From assembly GCA_007120155.1 (NCBI GenBank), contig SKOF01000311.1, positions 1 to 5,344 on the forward strand: DNA of 5,344 bases. The letters are read 5' to 3'. Position 1 is the stretch's first letter; each line of letters begins with the position of its first letter. This document shows positions 1 through 5,344 of the stretch, in pieces. Made by a program: the position numbers and the translations under genes. Origin of the DNA: Thioalkalivibrio sp. (GTDB lineage Bacteria; Pseudomonadota; Gammaproteobacteria; Ectothiorhodospirales; Ectothiorhodospiraceae). The notes below the pieces were generated by a model. The model was given only the letters and a program-made list of their open reading frames with translations. It did not search any database and was not told the origin of the DNA.

Positions 1-516
1 CAGCGTGTCGACGTACGCCTGGGCGATCAATGGTGTCTCCTCCGACGGTTTCAGAACCACCGCGTTGCCCGCCACCAACGCCGGCAATACCAGCCACTGC
101 GGCATCGACATCGGGTAATTCCACGGGCTGATCGCCGCGCAGACGCCGAAGGGTTCGTAGTAGAGGGTCGAACGTGTGTTGGCGTCCTCGAGCGTGCGCG
201 GCTGCAACGCGCCGACCATCTCGTCAACCTTGCCCAGGATGCCTTTGCCGCAGAACCGAACCTCGCCGATGCCGCGCTTCAACGGCTTGCCCATCTCGCG
301 ACTAAGCAGCTGCCCCAGTTCCTCGGCACGCTCGTCGAGCCGCTCCGCCGCCCGCCCAAGCAGTTGGGCCCGCTCCTCCAGGGATTGGTCACGCCAGCCG
401 AGCGCCGCGCGGTGCGCACGGACGACGGTCTCGCCGATTTCTTCCGGGCTGCTCACCGGAACCTCACCAACGACTTCCCCGTTGGCAGGGTTGAAGGACT
501 TCAGCATTTCTCTCAT
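1..516 (-). CDS. Aldehyde dehydrogenase family protein, N-terminal part (cut by left edge)
   Basis: This frame is open from the ATG at 516 to the window edge, giving 172 codons of a protein whose family is normally about 450-500 residues. NAD(P)-dependent aldehyde dehydrogenases oxidise aldehydes to carboxylic acids. The sequence opens with the usual FNPANGEVVGEV block (residues 8-19) and continues through the helical nucleotide-binding region with SREMGKPL (72-79). It then shows PWNYP (131-135), whose Asn133 is the expected oxyanion-hole asparagine, and GNAVVLKPSEETPL (150-163), whose Lys156 is the expected NAD-binding lysine. The catalytic Cys and Glu lie outside the window. A GGGGGA ribosome site (523-528) sits about 6-7 nt before ATG 516. 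A second ATG lies at 507. The ATG at 530 is out of frame and stops at once. The substrate cannot be told from this part; a succinate-semialdehyde or broad-range enzyme is possible. It lies just downstream of the last cassette and in the same direction, but its GC-rich codon use matches the chromosome rather than the cassettes. Confidence 0.9.
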   Translation of the reverse strand, partial: MREMLKSFNPANGEVVGEVPVSSPEEIGETVVRAHRAALGWRDQSLEERAQLLGRAAERLDERAEELGQLLSREMGKPLKRGIGEVRFCGKGILGKVDEMVGALQPRTLEDANTRSTLYYEPFGVCAAISPWNYPMSMPQWLVLPALVAGNAVVLKPSEETPLIAQAYVDTL

Positions 517-558
517 CAAATTTCCCCCATCAGTGGAGCCCGAGGTCACAGGAGTTCA

Positions 559-610
559 GGATCAGAGTCACGTAGTGGCTTGACCAACCACTGAGTTTCC
601 ACTCTGACCC
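559..610. repeat. Imperfect inverted repeat / large hairpin upstream of the aldehyde dehydrogenase
   Basis: The outer arms GGATCAGAGT (559-568) and ACTCTGACCC (601-610) pair at nine of ten positions plus one G-T wobble. An inner stem AGTGG (574-578) / CCACT (588-592) closes a 9-nt loop. There is no T-run, so a classical intrinsic terminator is not supported. The arm ending in the ACTCTGACCCC motif resembles, from memory, a motif often seen next to REP-associated tyrosine transposase elements in gammaproteobacteria. That link is inference. It sits between the array's terminal attC and the aldehyde dehydrogenase start. Confidence 0.55.
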
Positions 611-616
611 CGAATA

Positions 617-691
617 TCCTGACGGCCAGCGTACCCGGCGCACGACCGAGCGCAGCGGAGTTGGGCGTCCGAGTTAACGCTATGGTTAGGC
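617..691 (-). other. attC site A (terminal, with decayed R' core)
   Basis: Read on the minus strand, the 75-bp site starts with a perfect R'' core GCCTAAC (691-685), which contains the TAA stop of the upstream acetyltransferase gene. It ends with GTCAGGA (623-617), an R' core departing from GTTRRRY at two positions. Between them the arms at 681-665 and 641-628 pair at 13 of 14 aligned positions, leaving three unpaired bases (T, T, A) on one arm. Such extrahelical bases are characteristic of attC folding and strand choice. The R'' core is the exact complement of the GTTAGGC core at the start of the same cassette (1193-1187), the signature of a true cassette end. The decayed R' suggests the left boundary of the array. 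Confidence 0.83.
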
Positions 692-1171
692 CCTTTTCGC
701 ATTTCTAGACAAGCTCATGTGAATCAAGGCAACTCTGCTTCCTGATGGATCCGTTCTTTCTTCAATAGCGTACGGCTCAAAGCTCATGCTCGCATATAGC
801 AAGAGTGCGGGTGTGTTATCGTTGAACACAGAAATTCTGACTTCATCCACAGCGTACTTATCAAAAGCCTTTGCGATCATGTGAGATATGAGCCTTCGCC
901 CATAGCCTTTGCCGCGTTCCGTGCCCCCAACTACCACGTTACCAATAAACGTCGATTTTGGTGCCTCCACATTGTATAAGTTGGCAAAGCCGATCACTTC
1001 ACCACCTTCAACAAGGACCGTAAGTTCCTTTCTGGTTTCCGCTAGCACCCGAAGCTGATCAACCGTGAAAGGATGCAGCCCCTTCGGGTAGACATAAAAC
1101 AACTCGTCCTGAGTAGGGACCAGGCTGACAACCGCCTCGAAATCTGATTCATTTGCCTCACGTATCTCCAT
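686..1171 (-). CDS. GNAT family N-acetyltransferase (cassette gene)
   Basis: This 161-aa protein is a single GNAT domain, the usual length for the family, and would transfer an acetyl group from acetyl-CoA to an amine on an unknown acceptor. It begins MEIREANESDFEAVVSL, the common first strand and helix of GNATs. Motif A is FIGNVVVGGTERGKGYGRRL (about 75-94), with the pyrophosphate-binding loop RGKGYG at 86-91. Motif B is near RISVFNDNTPALLLYASMSFEP (about 112-133). No signal peptide or membrane segment is seen, so it should be cytoplasmic. The ATG at 1171 follows an AAGGA site (1178-1182) at 6 nt and lies 15 nt after the GTTAGGC core of attC B. The TAA stop is inside the R'' core of attC A. 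Base composition is clearly more AT-rich than that of the flanking chromosomal genes. The domain is confident; the substrate cannot be read from the sequence. Confidence 0.88.
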   Translation of the reverse strand: MEIREANESDFEAVVSLVPTQDELFYVYPKGLHPFTVDQLRVLAETRKELTVLVEGGEVIGFANLYNVEAPKSTFIGNVVVGGTERGKGYGRRLISHMIAKAFDKYAVDEVRISVFNDNTPALLLYASMSFEPYAIEERTDPSGSRVALIHMSLSRNAKRA

Positions 1172-1186
1172 GCTTGGTCCTTCTGC

Positions 1187-1242
1187 GCCTAACGTAGGTG
1201 AGCCGCGGCCGTCAGGCCGACGGCTCCCTCGACATGTCAGCC
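1187..1242 (-). other. attC site B between the two acetyltransferase cassettes
   Basis: On the minus strand the 56-bp site has an R' core GTTAGGC (1193-1187) matching GTTRRRY perfectly. Its weaker R'' core GGCTGAC (1242-1236) departs from RYYYAAC at two positions. The arms AGGGAGCCGTCGGCC (1229-1215) and GGCCGCGGCTCACCT (1210-1196) pair along 14 positions with one bulged T in each arm and a 4-nt loop. The off-consensus G at position 2 of R'' is matched by an off-consensus C at position 6 of this cassette's own starting core (GTTGACC, 1719-1713), so they would pair in the free cassette. The last nine codons and the stop of the upstream gene lie inside this site. Confidence 0.8.
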
Positions 1243-1688
1243 TCGATCACCAGATTGTACTGATGGAACTGAGTGTTACGCACCCACCCCAGCGACTCGT
1301 ACAGCGCCTGCGCCGGTCGGTTGTCGATTGCGGTGGCAAGCGAGATCCGAACAGCCCCCGCAGCATGTGCAAAGTCCGCCGCCGCACGCAAAAGCGCCTG
1401 CCCGACACCTTTTCGGCGCTGCGCGGAAGACACAAAAAGATCATTCAGAATAAACACCGGCGCGACGGCCACCGATGAAAAGCCAGGAAATAGCTGCGTG
1501 AAGCCAGCCAACACACCAGTTGGCATCTCCGCAACCAGCACGACAGAATCACTCCGTTCCATGCGATCAGCCATAAACCGATGCGCGGCGGCCAGATCCG
1601 CAGCTTGTCCATAGAACACGCGGTACTGGTCAAAAAGACCAGCGACCTCTTCAAGGTCTTCGGGAACAGCGCGCCGAACGTGGATCAC
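1212..1688 (-). CDS. GNAT family N-acetyltransferase (cassette gene, GTG start)
   Basis: This 158-aa protein is a single-domain GNAT acetyltransferase using acetyl-CoA, with unknown acceptor. It begins (M)IHVRRAVPEDLEEVAGLFDQYRVFYGQ, a typical GNAT first strand and helix. It carries motif A, FILNDLFVSSAQRRKGVGQALLRAA (about 79-103), with the CoA loop RRKGVG at 91-96. A motif B-like C-terminal segment, NRPAQALYESLGWVRNTQFHQYNL, follows. The frame is open back to a GTG at 1730, but that start lies within the stem of attC C and adds 14 residues foreign to the family. The GTG at 1688 follows a strong GGGGAG site (1696-1701) at 7 nt and starts the domain exactly, so it was chosen. The final nine residues (ADMSREPSA) and the TGA are encoded by attC B. 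It shares only the fold with the neighbouring acetyltransferase, so the pair does not look like a recent duplication. Confidence 0.88.
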   Translation of the reverse strand: MIHVRRAVPEDLEEVAGLFDQYRVFYGQAADLAAAHRFMADRMERSDSVVLVAEMPTGVLAGFTQLFPGFSSVAVAPVFILNDLFVSSAQRRKGVGQALLRAAADFAHAAGAVRISLATAIDNRPAQALYESLGWVRNTQFHQYNLVIEADMSREPSA

Positions 1689-1712
1689 GAAGTAACTCCC
1701 CTTCCTCTTTGG

Positions 1713-1782
1713 GGTCAACGTAGAAGTCACCGGCGCTGCGCGGCTTTATCGCGTAGTGTCCGTGTGGACTGCCGGGTTAGAA
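1713..1782 (-). other. attC site C after the NYN-LOTUS cassette
   Basis: On the minus strand this 70-bp site starts with R'' TTCTAAC (1782-1776), just after the TAG stop of the NYN gene. It ends with R' GTTGACC (1719-1713), which departs from GTTRRRY at one position. The arms at 1766-1750 and 1742-1728 pair at 13 of 15 aligned positions with two extrahelical A residues and a 7-nt loop ATAAAGC. The R'' core is the exact complement of the GTTAGAA core at the start of the same cassette (2611-2605), strong evidence that the whole unit moved as a cassette. Confidence 0.85.
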
Positions 1783-1784
1783 AC

Positions 1785-2591
1785 CTATTTCGCACGAAGA
1801 TACAGAACCTTTTGTGTTGATCCTGCTGATTGTCGTTCTTCAGTTACAAAGAGTTCTGTCTTGGCCTTGACAAGGTCGGAGAGCTTCTTGTAACCGTAAA
1901 GTCTGGAATCAAAGTCTGGCTGCAACTTGGTGAGATAGCTTCCGAAGGTGCCCAAATACGCCCATCCAGAGTCGTCACTTGACTGTTCAAGTGCGGCGAG
2001 CACAAATTTCTTGGGAAACTTCTGTTTTGGTTCCGCGACCACAGCCGTAAGTTGAGGTGAAGTGGTCTTCTGATCATTCTTGGCCTTCTTCGCGAATGCG
2101 GTGGGGTCGTCTGCTGAGTTTGGACGAAGAACCTCCGTGAACACAAACTTGTGGCAGGCGTTGCGAAACGCATCTGGTGTTTTCTTCTCGCCAAAGCCGA
2201 GAACAGTGAGCCCCTCTTCACGTAAGCGCATCGCAAGACCAGTGAAATCACTGTCGCTCGTAATCAGACAAAACCCATCGAATTGTCGCGTATAGAGCAA
2301 ATCCATCGCATCAATGATCAGCGTGCTATCCGTGGCATTCTTTCCAGTTGTATATGCAAATTGCTGAACGGGTTTGATAGCGTACTGTTGAAGCACTTTC
2401 CTCCATGAAGAGCTTGTCGGGACCGTGAAGTCACCGTATATGCGCTTTACAGTTGCCTCTCCGAACCGTGCTATTTCCGCAAGTAGTCCTTCGATAACGG
2501 AAGCTTGTGCATTGTCGGCGTCGATGAGAACTGCTAACCGGCGGGTTGGCTCTTCGGCTTCATTTCTTTCGACCAATCGCGAGGATTTCAA
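1785..2591 (-). CDS. NYN (DUF88/LabA-like) domain protein with C-terminal OST-HTH/LOTUS-type domain, cassette gene
   Basis: The 268-aa protein has two parts. Residues about 18-155 form a NYN domain, a PIN-like fold that in related proteins cleaves RNA with metal ions. The acidic residues expected in the active site are present: Asp24 in AVLIDADNAQ, Asp88 in KNATDSTL, and Asp113 and Asp115 in LITSDSDFTGL. The conserved GFGEKKTPDAFRNACHKF block follows at 132-149. A charged linker (about 157-192) leads to a winged-helix segment (about 194-267) containing WAYLGTFGSYLTKLQPDFDSRLYGYKKLSDLV. This matches the OST-HTH/LOTUS domain, which binds RNA in other proteins. The start is a TTG at 2591 with an AGGAG site (2597-2601) at 5 nt; there is no ATG before residue 96. 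It lies 13 nt after the R' core of attC D and ends beside attC C. No membrane or signal segment is seen. The likely role is RNA cleavage or RNA binding in the cytoplasm. The biological target is unknown. Confidence 0.9.
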   Translation of the reverse strand: MKSSRLVERNEAEEPTRRLAVLIDADNAQASVIEGLLAEIARFGEATVKRIYGDFTVPTSSSWRKVLQQYAIKPVQQFAYTTGKNATDSTLIIDAMDLLYTRQFDGFCLITSDSDFTGLAMRLREEGLTVLGFGEKKTPDAFRNACHKFVFTEVLRPNSADDPTAFAKKAKNDQKTTSPQLTAVVAEPKQKFPKKFVLAALEQSSDDSGWAYLGTFGSYLTKLQPDFDSRLYGYKKLSDLVKAKTELFVTEERQSAGSTQKVLYLRAK

Positions 2592-2604
2592 GATGGCTCC
2601 TGTT

Positions 2605-2663
2605 TTCTAACTTATAAGCATTTATCCGCCGTGCGCAGCATGGTGGATAAATGTCTGTTGGAC
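2605..2663 (-). other. attC site D at the right end of the array
   Basis: On the minus strand this 59-bp site has R'' GTCCAAC (2663-2657), a perfect RYYYAAC, and R' GTTAGAA (2611-2605), which fits GTTRRRY except at the last base. The arms CATTTATCCACC (2653-2642) and GGCGGATAAATG (2630-2619) pair at 11 of 12 positions around an 11-nt loop. It directly precedes the NYN-LOTUS cassette. Its own R'' does not match that cassette's core, so it should be the tail of another cassette lying to the right whose head would read GTTGGAC. No such head is seen, so that cassette seems truncated. TATAAG inside the site (2617-2612) resembles a -10 element but has no convincing -35. Confidence 0.83.
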
Positions 2664-2674
2664 TAAGCCGCCCG

Positions 2675-2788
2675 TCAGACTGAGACGGAACGATCTATAG
2701 GGAAATGTATTGCGCGCAGCGGTCGCGGCGTGGTGCGCTGGGCACCGGCGCGGGCGGAAATGATGTCCGGCGGGGTCTCATCAGCCAT
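2675..2788 (-). CDS. Possible 37-aa hypothetical protein, remnant cassette ORF
   Basis: An ATG at 2788 follows a GGGAG site at 7 nt and opens a 37-codon frame beginning MADETPPDIISARAG and ending at TGA 12 nt before the R'' core of attC D. Its placement, same strand and close before an attC, is where a cassette gene would end. I recognise no family, and the peptide is rich in Pro, Arg and Ala with no clear hydrophobic segment. It could be a chance frame or the 3' end of a cassette gene whose front has been replaced. Support is only the ribosome site and the position. Confidence 0.25.
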   Translation of the reverse strand: MADETPPDIISARAGAQRTTPRPLRAIHFPIDRSVSV

Positions 2789-3085
2789 ACTTTCGCTCCC
2801 TGTGGCGTGTGAGTTATGGCCATTCTGGCGCCATTTTGGTGCAAGATCCAGCGTCAGGGCGCACGCTACTGCAGCCCCTCACGGGGCTGTCGACGGTGAC
2901 TGCCTTTTAACGTGTGCTTCAGGGTTTGCTCATGATGGTGCCTCTGGTGGCCTCCAGGGCTGGCGGCGCTGTCGGCACTTGGCGCAGGGATAGCCGGCGT
3001 CGCCGTGAACAGCAACCCTGGGTGACATACGAGCATGACAGATCTATCGTTGTGCAATCCGCCCTCCTGGCAGGCACAGCCACCC
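2789..3085. other. Intergenic region between the array and archease
   Basis: I see no convincing gene here; the short open frames on both strands have no family character. The region holds two direct copies of a 10-bp unit, GCCATTCTGG (2819-2828) and GCCATTTTGG (2830-2839), overlapping an 8-bp palindrome TGGCGCCA (2826-2833). It also holds a perfect 7-bp GC-rich stem CAGCCCC (2872-2878) / GGGGCTG (2883-2889) with a 4-nt loop. TTTT follows only 15 nt after the stem, so it is a poor terminator. The promoter of the archease gene should lie here, but no clear sigma70 pair or sigma54 (GG-N10-GC) element could be found. Confidence 0.5.
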
Positions 3086-3511
3086 ATGCCCACCCTCCCC
3101 CACTGGCAGCACTTCCCCCACGAGGCCGACATGGGCGTACGCGGCCATGGCGAGACCCTCGCGGCGGCCTTCGAGCAGGCGGCGCTGGCGCTCACCGCCG
3201 TGATCACCGACCTGGACGGGGTGGAACCCCGGGAACCCGTGGAAATCCGCTGCCAGGCCCCGGACCCGGAGATTCTGCTCTATGATTTCCTGAACAGCCT
3301 CGTGTACGAGATCGCCGTGGGCGGTCGCCTGTTCTCGCGGTTTGAGGTGGAGATCGACGGCGAACACCTGACCGCCCGGGCCTGGGGCGAGCCGGTGGAC
3401 GTGGCCCGCCACCAGCCGGCGGTGGAGGTCAAGGGCGCCACCTTTACGCAACTCCAGGTGGAACAGCAGCCGGACGGGCAATGGATCGCCCAATGCATCC
3501 TGGATATCTGA
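3086..3511 (+). CDS. Archease, activator of the RNA ligase RtcB
   Basis: This 141-aa protein belongs to the archease family (about 140 residues), which promotes guanylylation and turnover of RtcB. The N-terminal block HWQHFPHEADMGVRGHGETLAAAFEQAALAL (about 6-36) contains the family HxADxG signature with Asp15. The middle has DPEILLYDFLNSLVYEI, and the protein ends ...CILDI. Asp15 and the C-terminal Asp140-Ile141 correspond to the metal-binding positions known in archaeal archease. A longer frame from an ATG at 3035 would add 17 residues. Those codons lack the strong third-position GC bias that begins exactly at 3086, and the family normally starts a few residues before HFPH, so 3086 is preferred. 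Neither start has a strong ribosome site. It lies 161 bp before rtcB on the same strand, so they are probably co-transcribed, which fits the known archease-RtcB partnership. Confidence 0.92.
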   Translation: MPTLPHWQHFPHEADMGVRGHGETLAAAFEQAALALTAVITDLDGVEPREPVEIRCQAPDPEILLYDFLNSLVYEIAVGGRLFSRFEVEIDGEHLTARAWGEPVDVARHQPAVEVKGATFTQLQVEQQPDGQWIAQCILDI

Positions 3512-3542
3512 GCGCAATGGCTTCAGGCAAACCGGACAACCG

Positions 3543-3641
3543 TTCTCTCGCAAGGACGCGACGCCGCCGGGGAAGGATCGACTGCATGACTTCCTGAATA
3601 CATGCGTCTTTTCCTGGCAGCTTCGCGCCTTTGCAAGAGAA
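3543..3641. repeat. 99-bp imperfect palindrome between archease and rtcB
   Basis: The arms 3543-3577 (beginning TTCTCTCGCAAGGACGCG) and 3607-3641 (ending CGCGCCTTTGCAAGAGAA) are inverted copies that align without gaps over 35 positions. Most differences are transitions, about half of them tolerated as G-U pairs in RNA. An inner stem GCATG (3584-3588) / CATGC (3601-3605) closes the loop, so almost the whole unit can fold as one hairpin. The TTCTCTCGCAAGG-type ends recall dispersed TCTCGCAAAGRCGC-type repeats seen in bacterial genomes; that link is from memory. It could be a small non-autonomous element or an RNA hairpin that adjusts rtcB expression relative to archease. Confidence 0.6.
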
Positions 3642-3672
3642 AAATTCCCCTTCCCCGGGAGGCATGACCCTC

Positions 3673-5103
<1,431 letters not shown>

Positions 5104-5181
5104 CCGTGTGGCTTTGAAGCGCATTTCCGGCCTTTGTTAGGGTGGATGGCGGAACCAACTTTATCCGAGAGGAGGATCGCC

Positions 5182-5344
5182 ATGCGTGATCGCGAAACGA
5201 ACCTCACACGCCGCCGCCTGCTACGCGCGGGTGTCGCCGGATTGGTGGCCGCGCCCGCGGTGCCGTTGATCTTCAGCCCCGCCCTGGCCGATGAACGCCT
5301 GAGCGAGGACGATGCCCAGGCCCGGGCGTTGCATTACCGCCACG
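5182..5344 (+). CDS. High-potential iron-sulfur protein (HiPIP) precursor, N-terminal part (cut by right edge)
   Basis: The ATG at 5182 follows a strong GAGAGGAGG ribosome site (about 5167-5175) and starts 54 codons that run off the window. Residues 9-15, TRRRLLR, form a twin-arginine motif, followed by a hydrophobic stretch GVAGLVAAPAVPLIF and a cleavage site after ALA at about residue 36. This predicts export of a folded protein by the Tat system. The mature start DERLSEDDAQARALHYRH closely resembles the start of Ectothiorhodospira HiPIP. HiPIPs are small periplasmic [4Fe-4S] electron carriers that donate electrons to photosynthetic reaction centres or respiratory oxidases. The four cluster cysteines lie outside the window, so the call rests on the signal and the mature N-terminus. 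It starts 78 bp after rtcB and may have its own promoter, though none is convincing. Confidence 0.8.
   Translation, partial: MRDRETNLTRRRLLRAGVAGLVAAPAVPLIFSPALADERLSEDDAQARALHYRH

Larger units (their letters stand above)
617..2663 (-). mobile_element. Integron gene-cassette array without an integrase in the window (CALIN-like)
   Basis: Four attC sites (617-691, 1187-1242, 1713-1782, 2605-2663) lie in the same orientation and separate three single-gene cassettes. Taking the crossover between G and TT of each R' core, the cassettes span about 1719-2610 (NYN-LOTUS), 1193-1718 (GNAT) and 623-1192 (GNAT). Each gene starts 13-24 nt after an R' core with its own ribosome site, and each stop lies at or inside the following attC, as expected of cassettes. 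The attC sites differ from each other in length (56-75 bp) and sequence, which points to cassettes of mixed origin rather than a homogeneous resident array. No tyrosine recombinase resembling IntI is found on either strand. One would be expected to the right of 2663, where only about 420 bp precede archease. The cargo is more AT-rich than the flanks. An integrase beyond the left edge, behind the aldehyde dehydrogenase, cannot be excluded but would be on the wrong side. Confidence 0.86.

Noticed and set aside
176..583. 135-codon plus-strand frame over the left end
   Set aside because: It is antisense to the aldehyde dehydrogenase, and its Ser/Arg/Pro-rich translation shows no domain.
1689..1730. 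GTG start at 1730 for the middle acetyltransferase
   Set aside because: It lies in the attC C stem and would prepend 14 residues not seen in the family. GTG 1688 has a strong GGGGAG site and begins the domain.
2694..2699. TATAGA on the minus strand as a -10 promoter element for the array
   Set aside because: No acceptable -35 hexamer lies 16-18 nt upstream, and it falls within the possible small ORF.
2905..2911. GTTAAAA (minus strand) as the head of a cassette or an attI core
   Set aside because: It does not match the GTTGGAC expected from attC D's R'' and fails the final pyrimidine of GTTRRRY. No attI-like flanks are recognisable.
2900..3085. sigma54 promoter for archease-rtcB, as in RtcR-controlled operons
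   Set aside because: No GG-N10-GC spacing with the surrounding consensus was found, and no rtcR gene is in the window.
3631..3672. TTG start adding 14 residues to RtcB
   Set aside because: It lies inside the palindrome and lacks a ribosome site. ATG 3673 has GGGAGG upstream and restores the numbering of the archaeal enzyme's metal ligands.

Overview
The window looks like chromosomal DNA of a GC-rich gammaproteobacterium, most likely of the Ectothiorhodospiraceae or a related halophilic or purple-sulfur lineage. The main clue is the gene cut by the right edge: a Tat-signal protein whose mature start (DERLSEDDAQARALHYRH) looks like a high-potential iron-sulfur protein (HiPIP) of the Ectothiorhodospira type. 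The flanking housekeeping genes (aldehyde dehydrogenase, archease, rtcB) are strongly GC-biased at third codon positions. The 0.65-2.6 kb stretch between them is visibly more AT-rich.

Layout. Bases 1-516 (minus strand) hold the N-terminal third of an aldehyde dehydrogenase that runs off the left edge. Bases 517-616 hold a large imperfect hairpin. Bases 617-2663 form an integron gene-cassette array read on the minus strand. Going right to left it has an orphan attC, a cassette for a NYN-nuclease plus LOTUS-type RNA-binding protein, a cassette for a GNAT acetyltransferase, a cassette for a second, dissimilar GNAT acetyltransferase, and a terminal attC with a decayed outer core site. All four attC sites have 7-bp core boxes and an imperfect stem. 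Two of the three full cassettes have perfectly complementary end cores, and the third has partly complementary ones. No integron integrase is present, so within the window this is an integrase-less attC cluster (a CALIN). Bases 2664-3085 carry only a possible 37-aa ORF and small repeats.

On the plus strand, 3086-3511 encodes archease and 3673-5103 encodes RtcB, the GTP-dependent RNA ligase that archease activates. They are separated by a 99-bp imperfect palindrome (3543-3641). The HiPIP precursor begins at 5182.

Functionally, archease and RtcB form an RNA-ligation and repair module. The cassette array is an accessory island whose cargo (one predicted RNA-cleaving protein, two acetyltransferases) is typical of integron cassettes and has no obvious metabolic link to its neighbours. 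The most interesting content is the array and its NYN-LOTUS cargo, which could be an RNA-targeting stress or anti-phage factor. That role is inference only.
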